From Thamnaconus septentrionalis (Eukaryota > Chordata > Actinopteri > Tetraodontiformes > Monacanthidae), in contig CM020516.1 of assembly GCA_009823395.1 (NCBI GenBank), forward strand, positions 8,994,001-9,058,000: DNA of 64,000 nt. Direction: 5' to 3'. The notes beneath the pieces are model-generated. The model was not told the origin of the DNA. It ran no database searches and worked only from the letters and a program-made list of their open reading frames with translations. Shown here piece after piece: positions 50,966-63,142 of this stretch. The translations under genes and the position numbers were made by a program. Every line of letters begins with the position of its first letter. Positions within the stretch are counted from its first letter, which is position 1.

Positions 50966-53706
50966 ATACTACAGTCGTTTCCCTTTTGTCTCTCATTCGA
51001 GAACTCACAACCCCGTTGCTGCGATGGCTCTTAAGATGAAGCGTCCTATGGAAATCCTCCATCCTCACCGAGGGCTCCGCGACGAAGGAAGATTTCACGC
51101 ATGGTAAGTTTAAATTAGACCTACCCACGTCTGAACTCAATCAGTTTGCATGCTGAGCCTTTCATGAAGGCGGAACAATTCAAGGTAATTAGAATAAGTG
51201 AATAGTGTTCTTTCCACATCATGTGGATCCAATTGTGTTTCGCTGGAGATCGGGACATTTTTTTTCCTTTTCTTTCTCCTCTGGGATGAGACAGTATCCG
51301 GCGTACTCCAGTTATTATCTCGCTGAAGATCTCATCACACTGCAGTCATCAAACCTGCTCTCTTCTCTCTTCCACTCGCCTCTGCTTTGCTGTAACTACA
51401 TTACACATGAACAGGTGGCAGGTTGAAATATTTAAAAGCAACCTCATTTTAACAGGGTGGCTGAATCAGAAGTGGGACACCTTGCAATAGATTTCAAATG
51501 TGAAATATTGATCGTCCATCTTAAAAAACTCCCACCAGACGAGTTTGGAGAGATTGGAGGAGTTAAACAGTTTTTTTTTCTCCTTTTTCAGAGATCAAAA
51601 TAGCAAGAATTCCTGTATTATGCTCTCAATAATAATAGAAGAAGACAAGGAAGAAGCTGTTGCTAAAGAGGCAACCTGAGATGCTACAGCAGTGTCAGGT
51701 TTAGCGGAATCAGATGACATTTTGGCCTTAAAAGATGTACGAAAAACAATTTTTCAATTTTTCAATTTTTCGCCTTTGGCAGGAATCTGGACTCTGTCGC
51801 CGTGCGCGGCAGCTCAGCCCAGAGCCGCGACACCTGTAAAGTATCACAAGCAGGAAGCTTCAAGCTTTAAACAGATGGCTTTATCAGCTTTGACTCTGAC
51901 CGACAGAAACTCCGACACCCTGCAAATGTCCCACGCAGCCAATTCCCAGATGGACGTGTGATAGAAAATCCAACAGATCTGGGAAAGGTTCCACGCGGCG
52001 TTCCGACCAGGTGGAGGAGAGGAAGCGGTGGCGGCGGCGCCGGCTCGTTCACTTGGGCCACTTGGGTGCTTTGAGGGCTTCGAGTTGAGGCGTGAGGATC
52101 TGATGGATAAGGACACTCTTCCTCCAACCTGGGAAAATGAAACCGGCTCTTCCGGAGCGCTCGGTTGATTGCGCGGACAGGAAATGTCCCCGGGAAAGGT
52201 TGCCATTTTCTTTCGCTCAAAGCCCATTTGCTGCCCTCTTCATCCATTCATCACCTTCACCTGATCTCCACCTGCCTCTGAGTGAACCATCAGAGTGTGG
52301 TGACCAGTGTCCTGGAAGTCAGGACGCTGCTCTGAACACCTCATAGGGTCCTACAGTCTTGAATCCTATTGTGTACTGTTTAAAATATCCCATTAATTAC
52401 ATATTATTATTATTATAATGATGTTTAAAATGTAAAGAAATCTATTTTTTCATGAAATCCACAGTGATACTCCCACCTGCTACTTTGACACTGTCAGATT
52501 GTGTAGTTTAAATGAGAATGCTTCAAACATGCACTCATATTCTACCCAAACAAGACAAAGTCACGCAAGAAAGGCATCTCTCCACACAGCATATGATCAA
52601 TAAACCCTTCCTGCATTTCGTATTCAAGGGCGCAACTCCTACGTGCCGAGGATTATGAAGCAGATGGTAGAAGGAGGAGATAAATGTAGAGTGAGGCGAG
52701 AGCCGTGGAAATAATGTTGGGGGGGAAATCCCGCCAAAGTCACACAATAGCAGACTTTTGTAATGCAAGGGGACACGAATCAGCCATGGAAGAGGTGAGA
52801 GCGAACAAAGGGGCTGAGTTTCTGGGGGATCGGGCTTAGAGTGGTAGCGTTAAAGTCTGCCGCTCTCTGAGGAAAGTTGCCCGCTCGCACCTTTTTTATT
52901 TTTAAAGGCCAGTCGCACTGAGGAGGATAAAAATGTCCTCGCAAGCCCTCGGCTGCTGCGGATTCTCCAGGTCTCCTTTTCTCCAACTCTGCTCTACTCA
53001 AGCACAGAGAGGCTGCATTTCTGTTCAACCTCCTCCGTCATGTTGCCACAACCCAGAAACAAAGGAGTCTCCTTGAAATTCAAATTACAGCCCGCGTATG
53101 CCACAGCTGGTCGACTGAGCTACCAGAGTTTGTCTGATTTTTCCCGGTCCAAAAATGCCAAGAGCAAAAACATGAAGGACTGCAAAAACATCCAACAAGG
53201 TCGGACCGGGGCTGCGGACATATTCGAAATATCCAACCACAAATTGCCCTTAAATTAAAATGAAACTGACGCCAAATGGCCAATATGGAAATATCTGTCA
53301 GACTGAGTGACGCAGGCGACCTAGAAGTTGGACCATTTTAGTGCCCAACAAACGACATTTTCTATGTCTTTTTTTTAATCTCCTGATCCTCTGAACTGTT
53401 TGTCGAGACTGATGACTCACCCAACTTTATCCTGCTCCCACTGCAAGCCAAGTAACAAGGCACCTCGGTTTGGCAGAGACGGCAGCACACTGGGTCAGTT
53501 GAAAATGCTTTAATCGTGATGTAGAAACAGTAGAAAAATGCATCATATTGCACATAGCCACTAAAAATTGCACTTTCTTAAGGTACAGATCATTTGCATG
53601 ACGACAGTGATGACCTGAAGAATGAATCAGCCGTGTACAGTCTAATGGTCGGCGGCCAGGACGCTTCTTCCTGACACGCCGTGGATGTTTGACGGAATCT
53701 GCATAA

Positions 53707-54635
53707 AGGCTCATACACACTGAACGCGTCAAGCGCAGGGGGGCGTCAGCGCAGCCATTCATTGTGTATGTGCGACGTCGGCGCAAGAGCGCAACGCCGC
53801 GCTGAGAGCAGAGCGTCGCGCAAGGGTGGCGTTTGACGCCTTGACGCCTTGACGCTCGATATAAAAATGTTTTAAATCGAGCGTCAACGCGCTGTGACGA
53901 CATCTTGGCGCGGCCAATAGGAGAGCAGTCGGCTCCGAAAAAAGTGGCCAGACGCAGAGCGCCAGCAGCGAGAGAGCAGGAGTGAGAAAAGTGGAGGAAA
54001 AACTTGTCTCTCGCAGTGTCCCGAGTGTAAAATCTGAAATGACGCTGAGCTCTGGGACTCAAGACTAGCTTAAAAAATATGCATCTGGTTGGCGACTCTG
54101 CTCGGTTTCGGCGCTCTGACGTTCTTGTTAGCTCCGGTGCTCGTACTAGCTGCTACGTGTTTTTGCATTGAGGTGGTTCCGGGGGCTTGAATAACTGCGG
54201 TGGAACGAAAACTCGTTGTGCCACCGTTTGCACACAACAGCGCTCTCGTCCTCCCGCTTGCTACTCAGTGCGTTGCTATCCATTTTGCCGGAAACTCTAC
54301 TCGTGCAATGTACGTTCCGTGTTGTCTTGAGTATAAAATAAAATGCGAATCATCGCGATAATGATCCGACCCTAATATATATGAAAAAGCAACAACCTTA
54401 TGTTCCTAAATTGTCAGACACAGTTCGATGTAGAGAAGTTTTAACACACATGTAAACACTGGTGCCATGCTCTGCATCTGGGCACTTTATTTTCCCCCAG
54501 AACCGGCTGCTCTCCTATTGGCCGCGCCAAGGTGTCGTCACAGGGCGTTGACGCCAGGTCTGCCCCTGCTTGCGCCTACTTGCGCCATACCGCGCGTCGG
54601 ACCGCGTCAAAAACGCGTTCAGTGTGTATGAGCCT
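53707..54635. mobile_element. PIF/Harbinger-like DNA element with TAA target duplication
   Basis: The ends are perfect inverted repeats over 23 bases, starting AGGCTCATACACACTGAACG, and both are flanked by TAA (53,704-53,706 and 54,636-54,638). Further in, both arms share a second inverted block around GTGACGACA and GGCGCGGCCAATAGGAGAGC, so the repeats are long and interrupted. A 3-bp TAA/TTA duplication is typical of PIF/Harbinger elements. No transposase domain is seen in the roughly 930 bases, so this looks non-autonomous. The high identity of the ends suggests a fairly recent insertion. Confidence 0.75.
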
Positions 54636-55093
54636 TAAGAGTCTGCAAAAATTTGCTACTGTACTTCATCAGCGTTGTGTCATAGCCCTTCAACTGCTGT
54701 GCAGTTATCTGCGTGGAGTTGGTAGACAGACGTACCTACTGGTTGTACATAAGAAACTTTCCGCATGAGGGGAAAAAAAGCAAGAAAAAACATTGTTTTA
54801 TTTTTCCGCACGATGAAACTTACAGTGGCAAGTCAATGTTGTTGGGTTTTTTTTTTTTTTTGACAAATTCAGGCGTTACAGGTCATTAAAAATAAAGAAA
54901 AAAAATCACTTGAAAAGAAGTCAGGCTCGGCAGTGAGCAGGTGAGCTTTGCTGCGACACAAGTCGATGAAAGGAAAGCCTTTAATGAATGTGAGATATGG
55001 AGTTTTTTCCCAGCTCAAAACAATAGTTTTAAAATAATTTTCGCAACTCTGTGACTCACGATGAGGAGAATGGAGTCTCTGCTACTCACACAG

Positions 55094-55107
55094 TGCCCCC
55101 TGCTGGC
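55094..55107 (-). promoter_or_regulatory. CTCF-like motif
   Basis: The minus strand reads CCAGCAGGGGGCA, which fits every position of the CTCF core CCASYAGRKGGCR. It lies about 1.4 kb downstream of the INSYN2A stop. Such motifs also occur by chance and within repeats, so occupancy is not implied. Confidence 0.4.
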
Positions 55108-55590
55108 CCGGAGTACGACACTTGCATTCCACATCCAGTCTAGCACTGGTTATACATTCAGCTGAGTGCACTGTGCCAGCAGAGTGCTGCTCCCCTACAG
55201 GCAGCCAAAGAATCACAAAAATGATCTTAAAGCCATCTTTTAAGGCAGAAGAACCACATGGTGCCGCTTTAATGGTCAGAGTAACCTTTGCCTTTTTTAG
55301 TCTGAAACTTAAAAACAAGACTCCCAAAGACAGTTTGAGTTCATCAAAGAAAACATTCTCTCTTAGTCACGGCCATTTCTAATCACAAGACGTTGTGATT
55401 AGAAAAAGCCCTGACCTGGCGCAGAGTGTTTTTTTTTTTTTTTTTTCCTTGAAACAGTTCTGCCGCCGGTGAGTGGAGTGACCCCTAACGGACAACGTTA
55501 GGAACTTTAATTTCACAGTACCTTGCTAAGGAGAGGCTGACGCCGCGAGTCAGCGTCGACGTGGCGGTCCGGGCGGAAGGACGGGAGAAG

Positions 55591-55631
55591 GGAAGGAAGG
55601 AAGGAAGGAAGGAAGGAAGGAAGGAAGGAAG
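55591..55631. repeat. (GGAA)n microsatellite
   Basis: About ten GGAA units. Confidence 0.94.
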
Positions 55632-56524
55632 ATGATGACAGAGATGACGGAGGTGGAGGCGGCGGTCATTAACAAAGGCGGGCGGACCGTCAGTCAGCCG
55701 GATTGAGCGAGCGAGTGGGATGTCAAACAGATAAGGAGGGGAAAAGAAGGAGAGGAGAAGTGGGCCTGACAAAACTGCCATGTTCTGTACCGCATCTCAG
55801 TCTTTCACCCCTGCTCCTCTCAAGAGACAAATGTTTGTGCTTTGCTGGGTTGCGGCTGATGTCCTTTCAAAGATTATAGCGTCTCTCATAAAAGGGGGGT
55901 GGGGGGTTCTCCACACAGCGCCTCCTCCTGTTGCCAAGCAATATGCTCTCCGGTCGAGGGGGATGAGGGGGGCGGGGGCGAGGGGTGGTGGAGGGGTTGG
56001 GTGAGGAGGACCAAAAGTGCATTGCATTGGAGGACTCAATAAAAGACAGATATAAAGTGAGACGTGCATTTCAATATATATTTATATATTTAAGGAATTC
56101 CGTCTTTGCACACCTGGAAAAATACACGTAGAAAAAAAAAAAGTGTTTTTTTTTTTTCCTGTAGAGCTCACTGTTTTGCAGGTGGGTGTCGATCCTCTGC
56201 ATCAAACGTACCGCCACAAAAAAAATAGAGGGTTCAGAGAACCCAACCCCAACCACTTTCTGTTGACGCGTGTGTCCCTGCTGTCCTTGGATGTACCGTC
56301 TCAACCCGGAAAAACCTCCAACGCACCGGCTTCTTTTGTCATCCCGTCTCCCGGGCCTGATTGCAGCCTGGCAGCGCGCCATTGTTGGGAAAAAAAAAAG
56401 GGTATCACGCACCTGCTACAACAACAACCCACTCCGGTTCTCTCCCCCGCCCCTCCAAAAAAAGAAAAAATCCAGAAAAAAACAAAACGGACAAAAAGAG
56501 GCAGTTTCCTCAAAATCCTTATGT

Positions 56525-56530
56525 TTTATT
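56525..56530 (-). promoter_or_regulatory. AATAAA signal overlapping the INSYN2A stop codon
   Basis: The minus strand reads TGAATAAA: the last A of the TGA stop is the first A of the poly(A) hexamer. If used, the 3' UTR would be only tens of bases long. Other downstream signals may be the real ones. Confidence 0.45.
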
Positions 56531-56713
56531 CAAAGGAACCAGAGTTTCCAGCGTGCGTGCTTTTTGGACTCTGTCTTGGACTTGCGCTTGGGTGTGGTGG
56601 TGAACACCTCGTTGGAGTAAGGCAGAGCGGGACACTGCCGGCCGTCCATGGGGCACAGTCTCTTCATCAGCGGCTGCAGCTTGTCCTCCTGCAGCTTGAA
56701 GTCCAGCTCCACG
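56530..56713 (-). CDS. insyn2a: INSYN2A (FAM196A), terminal coding exon
   Basis: The exon follows a good acceptor (TGTGTCTGTGCCACAG). Its first base completes a Ser codon, then it encodes 60 residues: VELDFKLQEDKLQPLMKRLC, a variable middle with PYSNEVFTTTPKRKSKTESK, and the end KKHARWKLWFL. Human INSYN2A ends almost identically, with its last exon starting at the same VELDFK-QEDKLQP block and the same KSKTESKKH-RWKLWFL terminus. INSYN2A is an inhibitory postsynaptic protein of GABAergic synapses, nested within DOCK1 in mammals. The extreme conservation of the C-terminus suggests a binding role. The large exon with the rest of the protein is not in the window, so the upstream intron exceeds 7 kb. 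The fish copy (a or b paralogue) is not determined. Confidence 0.95.
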
Positions 56714-56763
56714 CTGTGGCACAGACACAGAGACACAACACTTAGCATCATGTTCCTCTGAAC

Positions 56764-57040
56764 CAGGCATGGACAAAACTACAGCCCGTGGGCCAAATGC
56801 GGCCCTTTGGGCTTTTTAATTCGGCCTGCCAAACTTGAAGAAATTATATTAATAATAAGTAAGTTATAAAAGGGCTGTATTTCATCCATTTTTTTCTGTG
56901 TTTTAAGAGTAATTTCAATAAAGATCTAAATACCGTGGGGCTTCAATGCTTTTGTTCATTTTCAATAGGTATTAAAGCACGTTTTCTACATATTCCATTA
57001 AAAATGTGTTCCTCCTATTAGGTGGGTCACCAAAACAGGC
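56764..57040. mobile_element. hAT-like repeat fragment in the INSYN2A intron
   Basis: It begins CAGGCATGGACAAAACTACA and continues with GCCCGTGGGCCAAATGCGGC, a start typical of vertebrate hAT (Charlie-type) elements. The far end is not defined and no transposase is visible. It starts only about 50 bases before the INSYN2A splice acceptor. Confidence 0.5.
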
Positions 57041-57043
57041 AGA

Positions 57044-57110
57044 GAACTGACGCAGACACATGGAGAACATCTTGCTATCAGTGCTAACCACTGCACCACC
57101 ATGTCGCCCT
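57044..57110. repeat. Fragment of a dispersed repeat
   Basis: It reads GACACATGGAGAACAT and GTGCTAACCACTGCACCACC, the usual 3' words of the dispersed repeat whose 5' part appears at 18,598-18,721. Confidence 0.6.
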
Positions 57111-57443
57111 TTCATCTAAATCATTCCGTTTTTTTTGTTTTTTCGTTTCATCGGCATTTGGAAGGAAGTAAACATACTTTAATTGGGACTCTTTAAAATC
57201 CTGTTTATTGGGTCCAACTTTTGTGACTCAGTTTTTGACTTCTTGTGCTTTTATCTATTTTTTTGGTCGGGAAGTCCAGATGGAGGCTGGCACTGAGGGA
57301 GGGACCCTGGCAACGCATTTCCCCGGTGACACATTTCAGAGTCCTCTCTGACTAAAAGAGGTTGTTGTTTTTTTTTGCATCATCCCAGCAGTCAAAGAGC
57401 TTTTTCTGCATAGATTATATGTGTGCCACCCCTCCACAAAAAA

Positions 57444-57444
<1 letters not shown>

Positions 57445-57497
<53 letters not shown>
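57445..57497. repeat. (GA)n microsatellite
   Basis: About 26 GA units in the INSYN2A intron. Confidence 0.97.
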
Positions 57498-57500
<3 letters not shown>

Positions 57501-60500
57501 TCGTGTGGCTTGCGGCTCCTGACACCAGACCTGCACGTTTGCCAGTCTAATCCCGAGCTGCTCGTCATCTGCGCCGCGGTTGAACTCTCGCTGCGATTAA
57601 ATCTCTATCGTGGGGCCTAATCCCGTCCATTGAGAGGCCAAACAGACCCTGATTAACTGCCGGCGTTCAACCCGTGGATAAATGCATCGCCGCGCAACCA
57701 TCTTCTTTGGCTTTATTGCTATCGATTTTCGCCGGCCGCTGTTAATGTATTTATTCCTGCGGTGGGCAGTAAATTTCGAAAGCATGATAATGGAAATAAA
57801 GTATGAATCATCCAGGGTTTTTTTTTCCCCTCCCTGTGCCGAGCGGGGGACTCCTGCTATTTCCATGCTCGCTTGACTCCTATTTTGGGGTGGGATTAAT
57901 TTGATGATTATCATCACCATTAGCGCAGTGTATCTGAAAATTTGACTCTCTAACAACAGTATCAGTCTCTTAGCTGTTCCTGAACCCCCTTTCCCCCCAC
58001 TAACACCACCACCACCCCAGAAAATGAGGTGAGTCCTTTCATTCTTGACCCAAAACACGCACGCTCTGCTGAAACATGCAGCTCTGGCAAAAAAACGCAG
58101 CACTTTGTGATGTCACAAACGCTCTCCTCAACCTTGGCGTTGGTTCTGCCAAATCAGCCGCCTGTGTTTGTCCAACCAGGTCCAGCAAACACAGGAGGAA
58201 AAAACACATTGTGGGGCTGAAATCAGAGGGCTAAATGCCCTTCATTTCCCGTAGATATGCAGCACTCTTAAGATAAATAATAACGGCAGGCTGCACCAAA
58301 ATATATAAGATCTGAGCGTAGTATGGGACCTTGATGTGCACCTCTCGCTCTGCAGGCGATCGTTTGCCATTTGTTTACAATGCATTAGCATGGGCGCTTC
58401 AAAAAAAAATCTGGTTCTGCGCTTCACCAGAAGCTGATGCCTGTCATTGAACGTCTGAGGATTAGAGGACACTGAAGCAGAAGCTGCCCGAACAGATGAC
58501 ATGTGACGTGCCAAGGTCGGGGTTGGCGGCCCCTTGCCGCCTGTCTGCCGGAGCACAAATACACGTGGAAAGGCGTCAGAATCTCGAAGTCCGACGTCGG
58601 GAGCGGCACTGACGGTCGGCGTAATTAGTTTGCTGAGGGATGTGCCACACCTCAGAGTGACATAATGAAGCCGGGTGTCCGGGGGGAGAGGTGGGACAGC
58701 CGTCACCCTTAAAGGTAAATTAAGGGTAAGATCGGAGGTCTATTAAAACCTCCGGCTGGAAACACCCAGACGGAGAGCTGACAGCCGGCTTGTCGCGGAA
58801 CGAATCAATATGTTGGATTAAATGAAAATATCTGGCCCAATGGAGCCGTGATTCTGACTTATTGAAAGGCGTTTTTGTTGATGTGAAAGTGAAAGGTTTT
58901 GTTTGCCCCAGGTTTCGTTTGTTGATTTCCTTTTGTCTTGTATTTTTTACTTAAAATGAAAGCCGGCGCCGGTTTTTTTCCCTCCATATGTGCTGCGCTT
59001 GCCTTTACCTGTCCTTATCTCCGCCATTTCACTTTTTGTTATCTCCACCTGCATCTTCTTTTTTTCTCACTTCTGCTTCAAAAAGCCAAAATTAAAAAAT
59101 CCAGAAACAAAGTGCGCGAGCGCGGCCTCCGGTTTCCAGCTGCTGTTGAGACGGGCGGACGGACACCGCAGGGGTGCAGCGAAAACGCAGCGGCGCCCGG
59201 CAATTATTAAGCAATTAATCCCCCCCCACCCGTCCTCCCGCTGCAATTAAACCGCGCTGCTGTGGACAAACGCCTGGAGTTGTTAAGCCAGAGGCAGCGC
59301 GGTGCCATGTGGGCGGCGCCGGGGAGCAGGTGCTCCGGCAAACAAAATGCCCTACGTCTAAGATCATCTCCCCTGCAAACAAACAGATTGGAGCAGCCAG
59401 AGAGATGAGCGAGGCTTTTTTTTCTAGGGCAACCGACAGAGAAAAAAAAAAAGGAGCCGATTAATCACCTCCTCAGCTATGCAGCGTGAGTGTGTTTTCC
59501 GCGATCGGTGGCAAGCTGCTTGTCTGCGGCCGCCTGAGAGGGATTCTGATTCCGACGTTTGTGAAAATGTCTCGGCACGACAACAAAAACCCCCCAGAAG
59601 CAAAACTCCGCCGCCGTCGCCTTTGCAGCGTCAGGTAACTTTTTCGTACTTTTGCGATTTACGCCCCCCGAATCCTTCCCCTCCCCCCTACCCTCACGCC
59701 CTCCCTCCACCCGTTCACGGCTCCAGCTTTCCATTTGCAAGACGAGCGGTTCGGCCCAGCGCGGTGTAACGCGGAGGAACAAAAAAAGTAGATTAAATCG
59801 CCAGAGAGTGACATTTATCTTCTTCGCCGGCTTGCTAACAGCGCAGGCGGCGGCTCCCACAGGAGGTTATGCAAATCGGAGCGCGGGATTTCTTCAGCCC
59901 GTCATGTATTTCCGATTGAAACGCCGTGGCCCCTGTCTATTACATGGCTCCCTGCTCCACAGATGCGGCCGAGAGGGAGAGAGAGCGAGAGAGAGACTCC
60001 ATCTCATTAATGAGAACAAACAGGGAAAAAAAAAATCCTGACAATTGTTCAGCAAAACAACCGGCGCTCAGTGAGGGACACGAGCGCTAATTAGCTCCGT
60101 GCGTCTCATTATAACGCTTCTCGCTCGCACTTTCATATTTGAACTCAACACTTTTCAAAGTTTTTTTTTTTTTACGCCCCCAAAACTGGAAACATGTTGT
60201 TGCATATTTAGACTCAAAATTATGTTGATGTCTCATATTTTGTTTGAAACTTAAGAGAGCTTGTTAGCAAAAAAGGCTTTCACCTTTGCTTTTAAAAAAT
60301 AAGCTCTATGCTTTATTTCTGTCCAAGTGATCGTCTCATCGCGAAGGACGCAAGATGGGACCCATCCCCCGAGCAGCAGCGGTGCCGACTGATGTTCTTG
60401 TTTACGCTTTCATTAATGTGTAATACTTCAGTCAGTGTGAAATATTGTGTGTAGCTGCTTTGTTTCTCTTTGAGGCAACTGCAACTGCCGTACGTGCTAC

Positions 60501-61267
60501 ACTGGCATGAATTTATGCTCTGACTTGCATGCGTTACTTCAACTATGTCCCAAGGACATATGCAAGCCAGTGTTTAAGATTTCAATTTTGGAAAACGTTA
60601 AATTAAGAAACATGAGGGCACCTTTTGTTCTGTGCATATTACCTTACAGTTGTCTGACCTTCAGACAGAAAACATCTCTTTCTCCTTTTGTTAAAGGCAT
60701 TTTTGCCTTTACTCAACACTTTAAAACTCGATTCAAGTGTCACACACATATTTTAATGCGCTGTAACATGTAAATCATACATAGCTCTTTCAGAAATGGG
60801 AGATTAGGGAGGCCATTAAAATTGTTGCAGGCCGCGGGCCACTGCCGTAGCCTGTTGATGTGCTGACCATTATTTTCTGCTTTGACATTGACTTGATGTG
60901 CATAGAAATATTTGATATTACTGAGAGCTTAAAGTCAGGCCTCACGGTGCAACAAAGATCCCTGTGGCTCCTTGTTAAATAAAGTATTGTGAATTTATTT
61001 CTTCAATTTATTTATATTTTGTTTTGTTCAGAACAGCAAAGCAGCTACAACATATTCGAACACATCACGCTTTAAGACTGTACGTCATATCTAATAACAA
61101 TAACAAGTGTCTAACTAATGTGCATTTGGTGATCGTTTATCATTGATGCCAAATGAATGTTGCTGTGTTATGATTCTGGCACAAGCAGAACCCAGCTTCT
61201 GTCATCCTCTGTCTGTCGTTTCAAACTGACGGCAGGAAAACCAAGAGGCTGAAGTTCAGGAACCATG

Positions 61268-61542
61268 GGCCAGATCCATAAAGTGATTGCTCGGCTTTTA
61301 CGCCAGAAAATCCGTGCAAATAGCACCAGAAACATTGCGTCTTATCCACAGAGTGGACGCAAGCGTGAAAAGCGGCAGAAAATGCGCCTAGGCGCAGGTA
61401 GCGGCAGGGCTGCGCCTAGGCGCATTTGAATGTAATTCAATTAGTCATTTCGTGCAAAATGACAACCCCTCCTATGCGAATATGCCTCATTCGAAACAGC
61501 GCCGGATCCACAAAGAGTTTGCGCTCACATCATGTGGATCTG
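61268..61542. mobile_element. Short TIR element with internal hairpin (MITE-like)
   Basis: The ends are inverted matches (GGGCCAGATCCATAAAG at the left; GGCCAGATCCACATGATG read from the right), with a second inner GGATCCACAAAGAGTTTGCG block. In the centre, ATGCGCCTAGGCGCA occurs as two inverted copies around a short GC-rich loop. It has no coding capacity at about 275 bases. Target duplications were not clear. Confidence 0.6.
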
Positions 61543-63105
61543 GCCATATGAGTTTTCTTTTTCCCGTCCACATTTGAACCTAAAATGTAAAAATCTTCAC
61601 AGTAGAAGCCTAGAAATTTGCTTGCCAACGGCAGTTAAAATATATGCATGAATAAATAACATTTCCTACGCCGCCACGGTTCTTGTCTAGCTCAACCAGA
61701 GAAGTTGGGCTGACACTTGGATGTGCGTGTCTTGACTCACACCTGCAGCAATCTCCTGCTTGGATGGTCATGAAACACTCATCAGTGTAAATGGGGGAAG
61801 TCGACAATGAGAACAGCAGCGGCAATGGCTACGATTTCTCAGGTACGTCAAGAGGATTTCCTCCGGGACCACTGCATCTTCCTCATGACGAACACTCAGG
61901 AAGCAATTAAGAGGGAAAAAATATTTCACAGAAACAACCAGCACGTACTCCGACTCCACTAGGCCTCATTCAGGTTGATATTAAAAGCACCAAAAGGATA
62001 TTTCATAAAATATGCAGGAAAAAAAAAAGTTTAGCCCTGATTGATGGAGCGCGAGAGACATTCTGCTTATGTCTGTGTAGTATCTCTCAAAGGTGCTTCC
62101 CCTTTCTCTTGAATAATGCACAGGGTTACTGAAGTTCTGATTTATCCTCCATACGATCGGCCTCTCTCCATCGCCTGCCATGCGCGCGCCCTTATTTGTT
62201 GCAGTGATGTATGAGTTGGTGCAGTACGCAGCCTAAGCGTGGGTGGAGCCTGTCAGGGGAGACAGGGAAGTCTGGATCAGACCCACAGGCTCACTTCCTG
62301 AACTCAGCTACCTTGTGGAGTTAAGTTTTTAATTCTTTTTTGGACATATGAAACGCTGGGCTTCTTTGATTCTTTAAAGCCAGGGGTCGGGAGTTAAAAA
62401 AATAAAATCCCACCAATGGCTGTTGGTCTTGATTACAGCCATCAGCTGAAAGCCTGAGATGTGGTACGGATTAAAAAGAACAACGTCAGATTAGATAGTG
62501 GCGCATATTCCATCATTTCATCCCAATTCAATTCTTATAATGAAGGAATGGTTATTAATAACGGTGTGGAGCGATCCAAAATTAACAGGTGAGATAAAAC
62601 ACCTTTCCAGAATTGGAAAGGTGCAATGAGCAAGTGAGAAATCACATTAAATAGCCAGGAGAGGTTTGTTAGACTGGAGGCTGCAGGAAAAGGAAGAAGC
62701 AGTATTTGAAGAATTAAAGATATTTATGACAATGGCTGTGGCAGATATAAATAGAAGCGTAATGGATTACTAGCCAGACTGCCAGCAGCGGCTCTGCTCT
62801 ATTTGAAATGGTTATAAAACAGATTATAGAATAATTATTTTTTGTACGATAGCCTTTTCATTGTTGGTTTTGCGAATCGACACCTTTCTATTCAACAAAT
62901 GATTGAAAGTTAATTCGGTTGCGTCTCGACTTTCTCTGCACAACAAATAACCTCTCAATATATATCTGCAATAAAAAAAAAGATAATGCAATGAGGCGCA
63001 ACAACTGCAGCAAAATGCATAGAGTAATACACTAAGAGCTCCTGGGTCCATTTTGTCTCAACATGTTATATTGTCCAAACCACACTGATTAAACACACAC
63101 ACTTG

Positions 63106-63108
<3 letters not shown>

Positions 63109-63140
<32 letters not shown>
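63109..63140. repeat. (CA)n microsatellite
   Basis: About 16 CA units. Confidence 0.95.

Positions 63141-63142
<2 letters not shown>

Larger units (their letters stand above)
33434..56524. other. 23-kb stretch without recognised exons (expected place of DOCK1)
   Basis: Human gene order would place many plus-strand DOCK1 exons here. I looked for conserved DOCK1 words (for example RRPFGVAV, YNYDARGADE, KYHLERQEDLEACC, FDWVIMNMVQ) and saw none. Apart from transposon fragments, microsatellites and a few isolated donor-like sites, the sequence is unique-looking. Many segments are rich in TAATTA-type words and could be regulatory, but nothing here proves that. Confidence 0.5.

Noticed and set aside
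51844..52247. Two overlapping minus-strand frames of about 126 residues
   Set aside because: Both are open in a GC-rich stretch without recognisable domains or good splice sites, and at least one must be chance.
53427..54062. 211-residue minus-strand frame
   Set aside because: It spans the end of the Harbinger-like element and its CG-rich arm. It shows no transposase motifs and no host homology.
58013..58028. 8-base microexon AAAATGAG between CACCCCAG and GTGAGT
   Set aside because: The sites are good, but an 8-base exon with no partner exons or homology is more likely chance.
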